Shown here: positions 49,601 to 58,438 of the stretch, piece after piece
How positions within the stretch are numbered: the stretch's first letter is position 1
How the letters are laid out: each line of letters opens with the position of its first letter
Source: Lachnospiraceae bacterium
GTDB taxonomy: Bacteria; Bacillota; Clostridia; Lachnospirales; Lachnospiraceae
NCBI GenBank assembly: GCA_021202075.1
Contig: JAJQDT010000147.1
Coordinates: 26,324-90,323, forward strand
Length of the DNA stretch: 64,000 nucleotides
Direction: 5' to 3'
Position numbers and translations under genes: made by a program
The notes under the pieces: model-generated
The model's database searches: none
What the model saw: only the letters and a program-made list of their open reading frames with translations
What the model was told of the DNA's origin: nothing

Positions 49601-51360
49601 GTCACTTTATAGCTCAGATGCGGGCAGGTCGTCCACCCATAATCCCCATATGTAAACGAATAATAGAAATCCTTGTATTTGTACTCCTTATCCAGCAGGC
49701 TTGCCGTTTTATCCCACCAAAGCAGGGAAAGCGTTACCGATACCTTACCAATAATATAAAGTTCTCCTGCAACACATATGTCACAGGCGTGTTTGTAGCT
49801 GGTCTCAGTGGCCGACCATTCCATGGACGCATTCAATTTCCCACCCATCTCAGCAGTGACAACAACGCTTGCCGCAGACAGAGAAATTCCATCCACCTCA
49901 AGGCCTAGAGATACCTTCGGGCTGAGAATCAAAGCAACATATACCGTAGCTTCCACATTTAAACTGCAATCTGTCATTTTCGGCGCATAGGATGTATTTG
50001 AAAATCCGTTGCTGCTGCTCCAGGAGAATCCGACAGCAGTCTTAAATTCTATATTCAAAGAGACTTTACCCTCTGCCGTAAACTTTACAGCGGGTGTAAA
50101 GCCGATATTGACGCCTTCCACGATCATAACAGAAACATTGCCCAGTTTTTTCTCAACAGAGATTGCCGCCTTAATTTCGCCGGAAACCTTTGCTGTCGCG
50201 GTAACAGAAGCCTCTACATAAGCATAAGTCAGGCTGATATAAAGCTTCATATTTGCCTGAATTCCCAAGGAAGCTGACAAATCATATCCCCCGGTCACAG
50301 TGCCGCTGCTGTTTGTCCAGGTTTCTTTCAGCAGTTTATAAGGGAGAGTCTTAGATACACTGCCTTCTTTTTCCAGTGCGGTTGCAGCAATGCCTTCTTC
50401 CTCCTCGAGGAACGTGACTTCCTCGTCCAGTTCACTGTTATCCACAACAATTTCTTCATCGCCGGTGCTCTCAATCTTCAGGTAGTCGAACACATCATCC
50501 AGATCAATATCTTCATCTGCTGTAATTGTCACTGTCGTGCCACTGACCGAAATGGCTGCCACCTTAACAATCAGCACCGTTCCGTCCAAAAATGCGTAAA
50601 CGAAGACATCCCCCACTGCCATTTCTGTGAAGGTCTCATCCGCATTTGTTATCGTGTAGGTTCCGTCTCCATTATCCGTAAGCGTATTGATGCCATCCGT
50701 CTCCTGAACCAAGATAACATCTGACCCGTAAACACCAAAGTTCGTGTCTGTATTCTCGTCCAGATTCAATACCAGTTCAGAGTCAAAATCCTCCGTGGTC
50801 CGATCAATCAGGTTCTGAATTTCCTCTGTGTACAGCTCGCTGGTAAACGCATCTGCCAGCGGTTCGTAACCGTCTCTGGTCAGAAGGAAAGCCGTGACCA
50901 GAAAATATTCCGGCATATCTCCTTCGATGGTGACATCGACCTGCGAATCCTCGCTGTCCACATCGGCGGTTCCGGATGCCAGCATCTGGGCTCCATCCTC
51001 CGTATAGACAGCCACTACAATCAGACTGTCCTGATCCGTCTGAAATTCTACCGTGGCAGTAGATCCTTCTACAAGCAAATCCGAGATCGCACAGGCGCTT
51101 TCCGAAGTCTCCTCGTTCTCTTCCAGCTCCTCCGAAATTGTACTTGCAATCATGGTTCCTACAGATCCGGTGCCGCTGACTTCAAGCTCATTCGTCTCCG
51201 CCTCAACACTTACTTCTGCCGGGTCATCTGCATCATTTTGAACATTCTCAGCAATACTCGTACCAGTATCCGATGCCCAGACAGAAGATACATTGGTCAT
51301 ACAAAGCGTTACTACCAGCATCAGCGCCAATACTCTTTTAAATTTTCTCTTCATTTTCAT
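46612..51360 (-). CDS. Giant secreted protein with two C-type-lectin-like domains, Big_2-like and FN3 modules
   Basis: CTLD1 AENNCVELGGHLATITSSDEQAFIETL..WIGGY..WNYTNWAEDEPNN..EWNDL..YICEW; CTLD2 AKKYCETLGGHLVTITSQEEQ..WIGLTD..YTNWGTGEPDN..QWDDI..FICEW; IGIGETAAITAIGTGTITYSSSDSSIASVDESGVVTGLAEGTVIIIV. Confidence 0.88.
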   Translation of the reverse strand: MKMKRKFKRVLALMLVVTLCMTNVSSVWASDTGTSIAENVQNDADDPAEVSVEAETNELEVSGTGSVGTMIASTISEELEENEETSESACAISDLLVEGSTATVEFQTDQDSLIVVAVYTEDGAQMLASGTADVDSEDSQVDVTIEGDMPEYFLVTAFLLTRDGYEPLADAFTSELYTEEIQNLIDRTTEDFDSELVLNLDENTDTNFGVYGSDVILVQETDGINTLTDNGDGTYTITNADETFTEMAVGDVFVYAFLDGTVLIVKVAAISVSGTTVTITADEDIDLDDVFDYLKIESTGDEEIVVDNSELDEEVTFLEEEEGIAATALEKEGSVSKTLPYKLLKETWTNSSGTVTGGYDLSASLGIQANMKLYISLTYAYVEASVTATAKVSGEIKAAISVEKKLGNVSVMIVEGVNIGFTPAVKFTAEGKVSLNIEFKTAVGFSWSSSNGFSNTSYAPKMTDCSLNVEATVYVALILSPKVSLGLEVDGISLSAASVVVTAEMGGKLNASMEWSATETSYKHACDICVAGELYIIGKVSVTLSLLWWDKTASLLDKEYKYKDFYYSFTYGDYGWTTCPHLSYKVTVTATDAYGNALADAVIGGTGLDADPITDDSGEATFYLGNGDYTLSVTSGDQYGEQEITVDGEAQTVTIHCLNANGKTIPDDAVEYNGHYYYVYTDQLTWINAENNCVELGGHLATITSSDEQAFIETLSGGLYWIGGYCDENFNWYWVTGEEWNYTNWAEDEPNNDSGEYPELDEQYVAVWPYEWNDLVNASTEQEGYICEWDEYTCDEFISANSNMSIPEDVVTFNGNSYRYYYNYGYTWEEAKKYCETLGGHLVTITSQEEQDAVFDYVQSVADDEDIWIGLTDADGEGNWNYWVTGEEVTYTNWGTGEPDNLGEQNYGVICNGYRNDSEYSISPGQWDDIDSYGSLGSFICEWEGTAELVISDFSTALSAVSEEEMPTEISDEALETLVIDLEEDTTNETEMTEDESDGTEETAAATAVEDAEETVEESEAEITAETEITSESETTAETETIEEALIDIETAEETLADSETGNIIYENEAIIVETAYAGTTSDNGGGIMSSFAELVSGEQYVLIVVKDADAEELLAAENLLFIAQGIAGSDGTLSFTYILRESAESFDAAVYGAAQTVVSLETCTITLSYTSITYSGSAKKPSVTVKNGDTKLTAGSDYSVTYANNTNAGTATVTVTGTGNYTGEVVLYFTINKASQTLTASVDTESIGIGETAAITAIGTGTITYSSSDSSIASVDESGVVTGLAEGTVIIIVSAEGNANYNSASKELTITVGNTDDSQDGSDSSGGTGSSTDTGTSSDSGSGTNTGSSADSSAGTGTATGAQGSTGTESGTTNTDSANAAGSQSSTDGDTSETDTFAISSLTNTSKGIKLSWTMADGADGYNIYRKTTKGKYTKIKTITSGAKLSYTDTKVKKKNGTTYIYKVVPYTGSVEGTASAPQTTVRLVAVKLSGVTSSAAKKATVKWKKTTKVSGYQIQYSTSKKFKSGSATKTVKVSGAKKVSKVLSKLKSGKTYYVRIRTYKKVNGTTYYSAWSSKKKVKVS

Positions 51361-51582
51361 CCTCCCTCAACATTCTTTTTATTGTTCAAAATTTCCCAAA
51401 CCTGAAACTGCCTCTATAAATGAACCGATTCCTCTTTCCCTTCACTCATTTGGTACATTATTGAATTTAATATATCATTATATGTGGCTTTTAGCAATAG
51501 TTTTTCTGAATTATATCTTATAGCCAGTGTCATTTTCTATCCAAAAGCTATATTTTATAGCCAAAAGATAAGGAGACCGCTT

Positions 51583-51927
51583 ATGGATTTACTGGAAATC
51601 GGCTATCGCATCAAAGCCGCACGAAAGAGGGAAAAACTGACGCAGGAAATGCTCGCGGAGCTGGTGAATGTAACGCCGCATTATATCTATGAGATTGAAC
51701 AGGGCCGGAAAACCATGTCCCTGCAGACGCTGGAACAGATTTCGTCCACGCTGCATCTTTCGCTGGATTACCTGATCTGGGGTGATTCGGGGCCAAATAA
51801 CAAAGGCAGCGCGGATTCCATATCAAAAAAGGACGATCTCGACCGTGTGATTGGCGGTCTCTCTGCTCCGGAGAAGGCAGCCACCGCCAAAGTGCTGGGC
51901 GAATTGATGGTCCGCCTTGAAAAATGA
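51583..51927 (+). CDS. XRE-family HTH regulator
   Basis: MDLLEIGYRIKAARKREKLTQEMLAELVNVTPHYIYEIEQGRKTMSLQTLEQISSTLHLSLDYLIWG. Confidence 0.93.
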   Translation: MDLLEIGYRIKAARKREKLTQEMLAELVNVTPHYIYEIEQGRKTMSLQTLEQISSTLHLSLDYLIWGDSGPNNKGSADSISKKDDLDRVIGGLSAPEKAATAKVLGELMVRLEK

Positions 51928-52190
51928 AAAATGGTTCTCCCGGGGGAATAAGAGGAAAGTTCACCTTGTGCAGTAAACCATAAAGTACACATCCAATCAG
52001 CCAGACGCAAATGGAAACCATGCGGTCTGGCTGAAATTCTGTTCTCCCGTCACTTCGCAATCTGCAAATCCGTGCTGTTTCGATCGGCTGCCATTTCATG
52101 GTATCTGTCTGCCATCTTCCCATAATGTATTAATTTCTAAATCATGATCAAAAATCGCTAAAATAAATTAAAATACTTTTCACTTTTAAG

Positions 52191-52219
52191 TTGACATATA
52201 TAATTTGAGCGTGTATAAT
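52191..52219 (+). promoter_or_regulatory. Perfect sigma-A consensus promoter
   Basis: TTGACA-N17-TATAAT. Confidence 0.9.
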
Positions 52220-52348
52220 GCCTGATATAAGTTTCATAACATCTGAATTTCAAATCGTTATTCTTTTTTTAATCGAAAGACAAATCCGGAAATTTTCCGC
52301 TATATTTCAAAAACAAATTGCAATTTTGCAGAAAATGAGGTACAATGA

Positions 52349-53034
52349 ATGAGCAAAAAACGTAATATACTATCAGATACGCTGCCGGCAGACTCTCCGG
52401 ATGATTCAAACGCACCCGTAAGCGCAGGTAGCGAAACTGAGAATGGCGCCGAGAAGGCCGCTGAAAATATCGTTGAAAATGCAGCTTCATCAGTAACAGT
52501 AAGCACTTCTTCTAATGATTCGGACACGAGTTAGACTGAGGACGCCGTCATGAAAAGCATGATGCAGTTTTTCGCAGACGAACTGCTTCCGGTTTTCGGT
52601 ATCAGCAAAAAGGTAAAATCTCTGGCGCCAACGGAGCATATCCATATTGAAATCAAGACAATCGGATTGACGCAGCGATTTATGCAATGGCAACGAAGTT
52701 CCTGAGCAAGACAGATTTAAAGGATATCACGGAGGAGGTCAAAATGGGAATATTCACCGAAATTATTGAAGACGGACGCAAGGAAGGGCTCGAAAGAGGC
52801 CGCAGGGAAGGGATGGAAGAAGGTCTCGCGAAAGGGCGCAAAAAAGGCCTTGCGGAGGGACGTGAAAAAGGCCTCGTGGAAGGACGTGCAGAGGGACGTG
52901 CGGAATTTTTAACTGAGCAGGTAGAAAAGAAGTTAAAAAGAGGGATGCCAATCGCTGAGATTGCGATTGCTCTGGAGCAGGATGAGGAGACAGTCCGCCG
53001 GGTGGCTGCAAGACTTGTTTCTTCGCAAGTATGA
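52349..53034 (+). pseudogene. Internally deleted Rpn/PD-(D/E)XK nuclease family gene
   Basis: MSKKRNILSDTL...SDTS-stop-TEDAVMKSMMQFFADELLPVFGISKKVKSLAPTEHIHIEIKT, then a frame change to IDAAIYAMATKFLSKTDLKDITEEVKMGIFTEIIEDGRKEG...; the central catalytic region is missing. Confidence 0.85.
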
Positions 53035-53222
53035 AATGTAGCATATCGGCCCGGTCAGGGTCTGATCTCAGGCAATGAGTTCGTAAGCAGTACTGTTATT
53101 CCATGCGCATTTTGCTTACCTGTTTCGCCGATAGCATGATGGGAAGAAATTCTCGCGCAGCCTGTAAACACAGAGTGCCTCATCCCAGGGCTTTGCTCAC
53201 TATCTCATGGATGCGGCGCGGT

Positions 53223-53307
53223 TTTATGTACACAGGCGCGAGCAGAATTTAGCAGCTTCGCTGCTCGCGCCCGGCACAGCGGACAGGGCAAGAAAATTCC
53301 CTTGCCT
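53223..53307 (+). repeat. Repeat family R1, copy f (opposite orientation, following a plus-strand gene)
   Basis: ttatgtacacaggcgcgagcagaatttagcagcttcgctgctcgcgcccggcacagcggacagggcaagaaaattccctt. Confidence 0.85.
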
Positions 53308-53325
53308 GATTTGCAGCCTGTTCTG

Positions 53326-54300
53326 TTACAGGCCATTCACTATGTTCGCAGGCCGCTCTCCTTTGCTGACCTGCTCAAATGCGGCCCAGATGTTGCGGTG
53401 CCCTTTTCGGAAAACGCCGGTCGTCACGCCGCCGATGTGCGGAGAGAATAAGATTCCGGCTATGTCAAGCAGCGGGTGGCTGGCCGGAACCGGCTCGGGT
53501 GCAACGGTATCGAGCCCCGCTCCGGCGATCCAGCCCTCTGTCAATGCTTTCTTCAATGCCGCATTGTCCACGATTTCTCCGCGTGCCGTATTGATGAGCA
53601 GCGCGGTCGGGCGCATTTTCTTCAGGAATTCTTCATTTACCAGATGGATCGTGTCCGGCGTCACGGGCACATGGATGCTGATGATGTCACAGGTCCGGAG
53701 CATTTCGTCCCGTTCCATCCAGGAAACGCCATAACGTTTTTCCGTTTCGGAGTCCTTTCGGTGCGATGCCTGGTAGAAAATCTCACATCCAAAGGGTGCC
53801 AGCCGTTCCGCCACCGCCTTTGCGATGTCTCCAAAACCGATCAGGCCGATCCGGCATTCGCCAAGCTCAGTGATTCCGTTCACCATCATGGACTCTTTCA
53901 GCTGAATCTGCTGCCCGGCGCGGACCGCCGCATCGCCGGCCGTCACATCGCGCAAAAGACCCAGCATCAGCAGGATGGTCTGCTCTGCCACTGCATCGGC
54001 ATTCACACCACGGTTGTTGCAGACATAGATGCCCCTTTTTGCTGCGGCCGCGCAGTCAATGCCATTGTAGGCCACGCCCTCGGAATGGATGATTTTCAGA
54101 GCAGGCAGCTGTTTCATCATGCCTTCCGGCACCTGTGCGATGGCGTCTGCGGCCAGGAATTCCGCGTCCGATGCGTCCCGCGGGATCCCGCATGCGGCCT
54201 GCTCCATAGTCAGATAGATTTTCTCCACAGAATTTGCAAAGTCCGTATCCGGATAAAATTTTTCAAACCGTTCCCGGTTTCCGATTAATATTGCTTTCAT
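53326..54300 (-). CDS. D-isomer-specific 2-hydroxyacid dehydrogenase (phosphoglycerate dehydrogenase-like)
   Basis: RIGLIGFGDIAKAVAERLAPFGCEI; LLINTARGEIVDNAALKKAL; LFSPHIGGVTTG. Confidence 0.92.
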   Translation of the reverse strand: MKAILIGNRERFEKFYPDTDFANSVEKIYLTMEQAACGIPRDASDAEFLAADAIAQVPEGMMKQLPALKIIHSEGVAYNGIDCAAAAKRGIYVCNNRGVNADAVAEQTILLMLGLLRDVTAGDAAVRAGQQIQLKESMMVNGITELGECRIGLIGFGDIAKAVAERLAPFGCEIFYQASHRKDSETEKRYGVSWMERDEMLRTCDIISIHVPVTPDTIHLVNEEFLKKMRPTALLINTARGEIVDNAALKKALTEGWIAGAGLDTVAPEPVPASHPLLDIAGILFSPHIGGVTTGVFRKGHRNIWAAFEQVSKGERPANIVNGL

Positions 54301-54653
54301 GACGTCTCTCCCACACTTTCCAATTTCCGGCGCGCCTCTTTTTCTTCATATAACCGTTCTGTCAAAAATGCGTCGTACCACTTCATAATCGACTGATCGT
54401 CGTTCCGATATAGATTATCTCCGAGAATATAATCCAGGATTTCTTCCTGCGCATAGGACAATTCGTTTCTGCATTTCTCATTTTTCGGATCCAGCTTTGT
54501 ATAACACAGCATTTCTATCGCATGGATACAGAATTCAGCCGCTCCGATTTTATCGTTTTTATTTTTGCGGCGAATCGCCCGGGCAACCTCGCTTCCGGCG
54601 TTGCATATCTGTTCTCCGATGGGCATCTCCCACCATTTCGTCAGATCAGCCAT
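54297..54653 (-). CDS. Conserved hypothetical protein (GSEVARAI-type helical family)
   Basis: 118 aa; WWEMPIGEQICNAGSEVARAIRRKN...IEMLCYTKLDPKNEKCRNEL..EEILDYILGDN; ATGA overlap with the downstream gene. Confidence 0.6.
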   Translation of the reverse strand: MADLTKWWEMPIGEQICNAGSEVARAIRRKNKNDKIGAAEFCIHAIEMLCYTKLDPKNEKCRNELSYAQEEILDYILGDNLYRNDDQSIMKWYDAFLTERLYEEKEARRKLESVGETS

Positions 54654-54982
54654 AAATCTACCACCTCTCTTATTTTATCTCGGGCGGCCGGATCCGCAAC
54701 ATATCGGCCAGCCCGAGGATATCCGGCCTCCCGGTTGCGCGGTGGATTGATCAGCGAATCAAACTCAATTTCTCCGTCATCCCATATGTTGATTCCATAT
54801 AGGTTCCGCTGTGCGGAACCATGTTCCAACAGATATGTTTCCAATTCTGCATGCATTTCTGCATTGACTGCCAAAATCTTTTTTTCTACATCAACAACAC
54901 ATTTTATCATATCATCAAAATATACCCGGTGCTCTATATGCATCAGCTCATCCACAGTGACCTTCTTTTCCAGAATCAGCAT
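54641..54982 (-). CDS. DUF5674-like protein
   Basis: MLILEKKVTVDELMHIEHRVYFDDMIKCVVDVEKKILAVNAEMHAELETYLLEHGSAQRNLYGINIW...EIEFDSLINPPRN. Confidence 0.65.
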   Translation of the reverse strand: MLILEKKVTVDELMHIEHRVYFDDMIKCVVDVEKKILAVNAEMHAELETYLLEHGSAQRNLYGINIWDDGEIEFDSLINPPRNREAGYPRAGRYVADPAARDKIREVVDLWLI

Positions 54983-55117
54983 ACCCTTTCTCCCCGCTTT
55001 GTTATATAGAATCTCATACAATAACAAATGATCAATTCATAAGCCACATCTGCAAACCAACGAAATACCATCGTTGTCTAAAGCCAATGCGGCTGCGGTC
55101 GACTTGTATTGTAATAA

Positions 55118-56038
55118 CTATCGTCCCTTTCCAACCTTTTTTGCAATCAGATACCGCGGCCGTCCCTTCACTTCCTCGTAAATTTTCCCAATATAATAGC
55201 CGATAATTCCGAGGCTGATCATGACCAGGCTGCCGATGCTCAGGATTAGCAAAATGACTGTCGTGAAGCCTTCGACCGCGTGGCCGGCAAAGTAGCGAAC
55301 CAGTGTCTGGATCGCGAGCAGTACGGCCGCCACAAATACGACAACTCCCGCGCATGTCACAAACTGAAGGGCAGCGGTGGAAAAGATAACGATATTTTTG
55401 ATGGCGTACTGTATGAGGGAACGGGTCGACCACTTGGATTCGCCCTCGGTGCGTTCCTGTACGTCAAATTCTACGGAAGTCGTCTTAAAGCCGATCCAGG
55501 AGGACAGCGCACGGAAAAAGACATTCCGCTCCGGCAGGGACAATAGCGCGTCCACCGCGCGGCGGTCGAGCAGCTTAAAATCTGAGGCGCGTGACATATC
55601 GATCTTCACTGCCTTTGAGATCATTTTGTAGAAAAGGCCGGCGGAAAGCCGATGCAGCGCACTTTCTTTGCCCCGGGTGCGCTTGACGCCCTCGATGACC
55701 TCATAGCCCTGCTCCCAGAGCCGGTACATTTCTACCAGCGTTTCGGGCGGATGCTGCAGGTCACAGTCCATCACAGCACAACAGTCGCCGGAAGCCTCTG
55801 CCAGCCCGGCGAGCATCGCGGCCTCTTTTCCGAAGTTGCGCGAAAAGCGGACGCCGACAACCTTCGGATTCCGGTTCGCTGCCTTTTCGATTTCCTCCCA
55901 TGTGGCGTCCTTTGAGCCGTCGTTCACAAAAACAATCTCATATTCAATCTGCTCTGCCGCCAGAATCCGGTCAATGGTGTCGGCCGCCTTCTGAATCATT
56001 TTTTCCTCATTGTATGCCGGAAGCACTACCGAGAGCAT
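55118..56038 (-). CDS. Glycosyltransferase family 2 (GtrB/DPM1-like) with C-terminal TMs
   Basis: MLSVVLPAYNEEKMIQKAADTI; EIVFVNDGSKDATW; CCAVMDCDLQHPPETL. Confidence 0.94.
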   Translation of the reverse strand: MLSVVLPAYNEEKMIQKAADTIDRILAAEQIEYEIVFVNDGSKDATWEEIEKAANRNPKVVGVRFSRNFGKEAAMLAGLAEASGDCCAVMDCDLQHPPETLVEMYRLWEQGYEVIEGVKRTRGKESALHRLSAGLFYKMISKAVKIDMSRASDFKLLDRRAVDALLSLPERNVFFRALSSWIGFKTTSVEFDVQERTEGESKWSTRSLIQYAIKNIVIFSTAALQFVTCAGVVVFVAAVLLAIQTLVRYFAGHAVEGFTTVILLILSIGSLVMISLGIIGYYIGKIYEEVKGRPRYLIAKKVGKGR

Positions 56039-56104
56039 TTATCTCACCCTTTTCCTGGCCCGGATTAACCGGAACCAAAATTTGCCAAAATATATGATCC
56101 GCTC

Positions 56105-56998
56105 TTATTTCTCTGACGCAAATATGTGATCCGCATTTACCTGCCCCGCGGCGAGTCTCTCGTACTCACCAAAATCCAGCTTTACTGAATCGTGGCTCGG
56201 ATGACGCTGATCTTCCGGCGGCATTTGCATATAGTCCCCGTACAGCCAGGTCAGATAGGCGTCATATTCCTTCGGCGCCGGGAGCGAGTATCCTTCGAAA
56301 TCCACATAGACTGCCTCATCCAGCCAGCTCTCCGGAAACGCCCCGCGCGCCATGTTCTGCCCCATGCCGTCGTACAGATAACCGGTATCCCGGTTTTGAA
56401 AAAACACCAGCGTCCGGTCGCGCATTCGGATTGCGGTTTTCATTGGAATCACGTTTTTGATGCGGCTGACGATCCAGCGGATGGCCGGATGGCTGCCGTC
56501 GCCCTTCACATCCGTATTGCCCCATTTATTAAAAACAATGGACCGGGTCACCTTCGTGACCATCCGGTGAAGCTTCTGCGACCATGGATGGGCCGCGGTT
56601 CGGTCATGAGCAAAGATGTCAAGAAAAATACCGCTGTGGATATCCGGAAACCTCGCCATAAATTCGGACGCAAATACCGTTCCATTGACACGCACTCTCG
56701 TGTACGGATTGTAATTCGGCCGCTGAAGGAACAGCTTTTCCGACAATGCGCCATCAGCCACACGCAGGAACTTTTCGTAATCCTCACGGAGCATCATCAC
56801 GTCCACATCATCGTCCCACGGGATAAATCCGTGGTGGCGGATCGCGCCGAGCAGCGTTCCGCCGCCGAGAAAATATTTGATGTCGTTCTCCCGGCAGACC
56901 CGGTCGAGCTCCAGAAGCGTGGCGAGAAGAAGCTTCTGCAGCAGCTTTAATTTGTCCGCATCCAGTTCGCAGAATTCCATATTCTCGGACAATTTCAC
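56105..56998 (-). CDS. LicD family phosphotransferase
   Basis: CRENDIKYFLGGGTLLGAIRHHGFIPWDDDVDVMMLREDYEKFL. Confidence 0.96.
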   Translation of the reverse strand: MKLSENMEFCELDADKLKLLQKLLLATLLELDRVCRENDIKYFLGGGTLLGAIRHHGFIPWDDDVDVMMLREDYEKFLRVADGALSEKLFLQRPNYNPYTRVRVNGTVFASEFMARFPDIHSGIFLDIFAHDRTAAHPWSQKLHRMVTKVTRSIVFNKWGNTDVKGDGSHPAIRWIVSRIKNVIPMKTAIRMRDRTLVFFQNRDTGYLYDGMGQNMARGAFPESWLDEAVYVDFEGYSLPAPKEYDAYLTWLYGDYMQMPPEDQRHPSHDSVKLDFGEYERLAAGQVNADHIFASEK

Positions 56999-57218
56999 TC
57001 ACGTCCTCTCCCACTTGGGCATTCTCATACATATACCGGGCAAACTTCGAATCATCCATTCTGCGGCAATCGCCCGGCCTGATCCAGGCATCGGTAAATG
57101 TTCAACGACTCATGTTCTGTCTGCCGAGTCAAATACACCTGCCCGTTACAATAATCACATGCCGAAACAATCCTGAACATGGACATGTCTGCCATGGCTC
57201 AATGATTTAATGGTTCAA

Positions 57219-58418
57219 TTATTCATTATCCGAAGCCTTCATCGACCCCATCAGCCGCTCGAACATTTCCGGAAGTCCGACCTGCGCCTGCCAGCCCAGC
57301 CCATTGAGCTTTTCTGAGCAGATCAGCATCCGCGATGTCGGCGCATAGCCGTATTTGTTCGCATCCTCCGGAATATCAAAGACCAGCCGGGAGCCGCTTT
57401 CCGGATACCGTTCAATCAGCATCTGCGCCATGCCGCGGATGGTGCTGTAGGTATCCTCGTTGGAGACGTTGTAGGCCTCGCCGTTTTCTCCGCGCAAAAG
57501 CACGGTCAGCAGCCCAAGCACCGCATCGGTTGTATAGCAATAGCAGTGCGCCTTGCCCCCGTCCGTATGCAGGACAATATCCCTGCGGCTCATAATGCTG
57601 CGGGCAAACTGCGCGAATACTCGATTCTCCGTCTTCGGAATCCCCGCGCCGAACGTCTGCGCCAGACGCGCCGTCTTTACCGGCACTTCATATTCATGCG
57701 CATATGCCGCGCAAAGTCCCTCCGCCATGCGCTTGCCCTCGGAATAGCTGCTGCGCACCTGGAGTGGATCAATGCGCCCATAGTCCGTCTCTCGGACAAT
57801 GGCGGCCGTGCAGCTGTTCTTTTCCATCTTGCCTTCAGAAAGGCCGGCAGAGCGATCCCCTTTTCCTGCATATTTCCACAGCTTCTGCGGCAGCTCCACA
57901 TAGCTTTCCGGAGACGCAACACCGTAAACCTCCATGGAAGAGAGGTACACCATACTTTTCACATGCTTTTCGCGGGCCAGCTCCAGCACATGCTCTGTCC
58001 CCTTCAGCGCAGTCAGAATTGTCTCCGCCGGATGGTCGACAAAGTCCTTCGAGGCCGTCATGCTCGCGCCATGCAGAATATAATCGACCGGCCCGTCCAC
58101 GGCAAGCGGCGAACAAATATCGCCCGTCACCAGCTCCAGTCCATCCTCCAGAAAGGCGCCCAATACCGCCTTGCCCTTTTTGGGATTGCGCACCAGTGCC
58201 GCCACGCGGATGCCCAGCGACCGCTCTGCACTCGCGCAGACCAGAGACCGCGCCAGCAGCGATCCGATCAGCCCGGTCGCCCCCGTCACCAGCACCCGTT
58301 TCCCCCGGAGCTGCTCCCAGTCAATCAGCTCCGAAGCGGCCACCTTTTCCAGATCCTCCTGGAGAATCGAATCCTCTGTCCACAATTTTTTACCCATTCC
58401 ATTTATCCCCATCTTCAT
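57219..58418 (-). CDS. NAD-dependent epimerase/dehydratase (SDR)
   Basis: RGKRVLVTGATGLIGSLLARSLV; MVYLSSMEVYG; SYSEGKRMAE. Confidence 0.92.
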   Translation of the reverse strand: MKMGINGMGKKLWTEDSILQEDLEKVAASELIDWEQLRGKRVLVTGATGLIGSLLARSLVCASAERSLGIRVAALVRNPKKGKAVLGAFLEDGLELVTGDICSPLAVDGPVDYILHGASMTASKDFVDHPAETILTALKGTEHVLELAREKHVKSMVYLSSMEVYGVASPESYVELPQKLWKYAGKGDRSAGLSEGKMEKNSCTAAIVRETDYGRIDPLQVRSSYSEGKRMAEGLCAAYAHEYEVPVKTARLAQTFGAGIPKTENRVFAQFARSIMSRRDIVLHTDGGKAHCYCYTTDAVLGLLTVLLRGENGEAYNVSNEDTYSTIRGMAQMLIERYPESGSRLVFDIPEDANKYGYAPTSRMLICSEKLNGLGWQAQVGLPEMFERLMGSMKASDNE

Positions 58419-58438
58419 TCAGGCTTGTCAGAAAGTGC

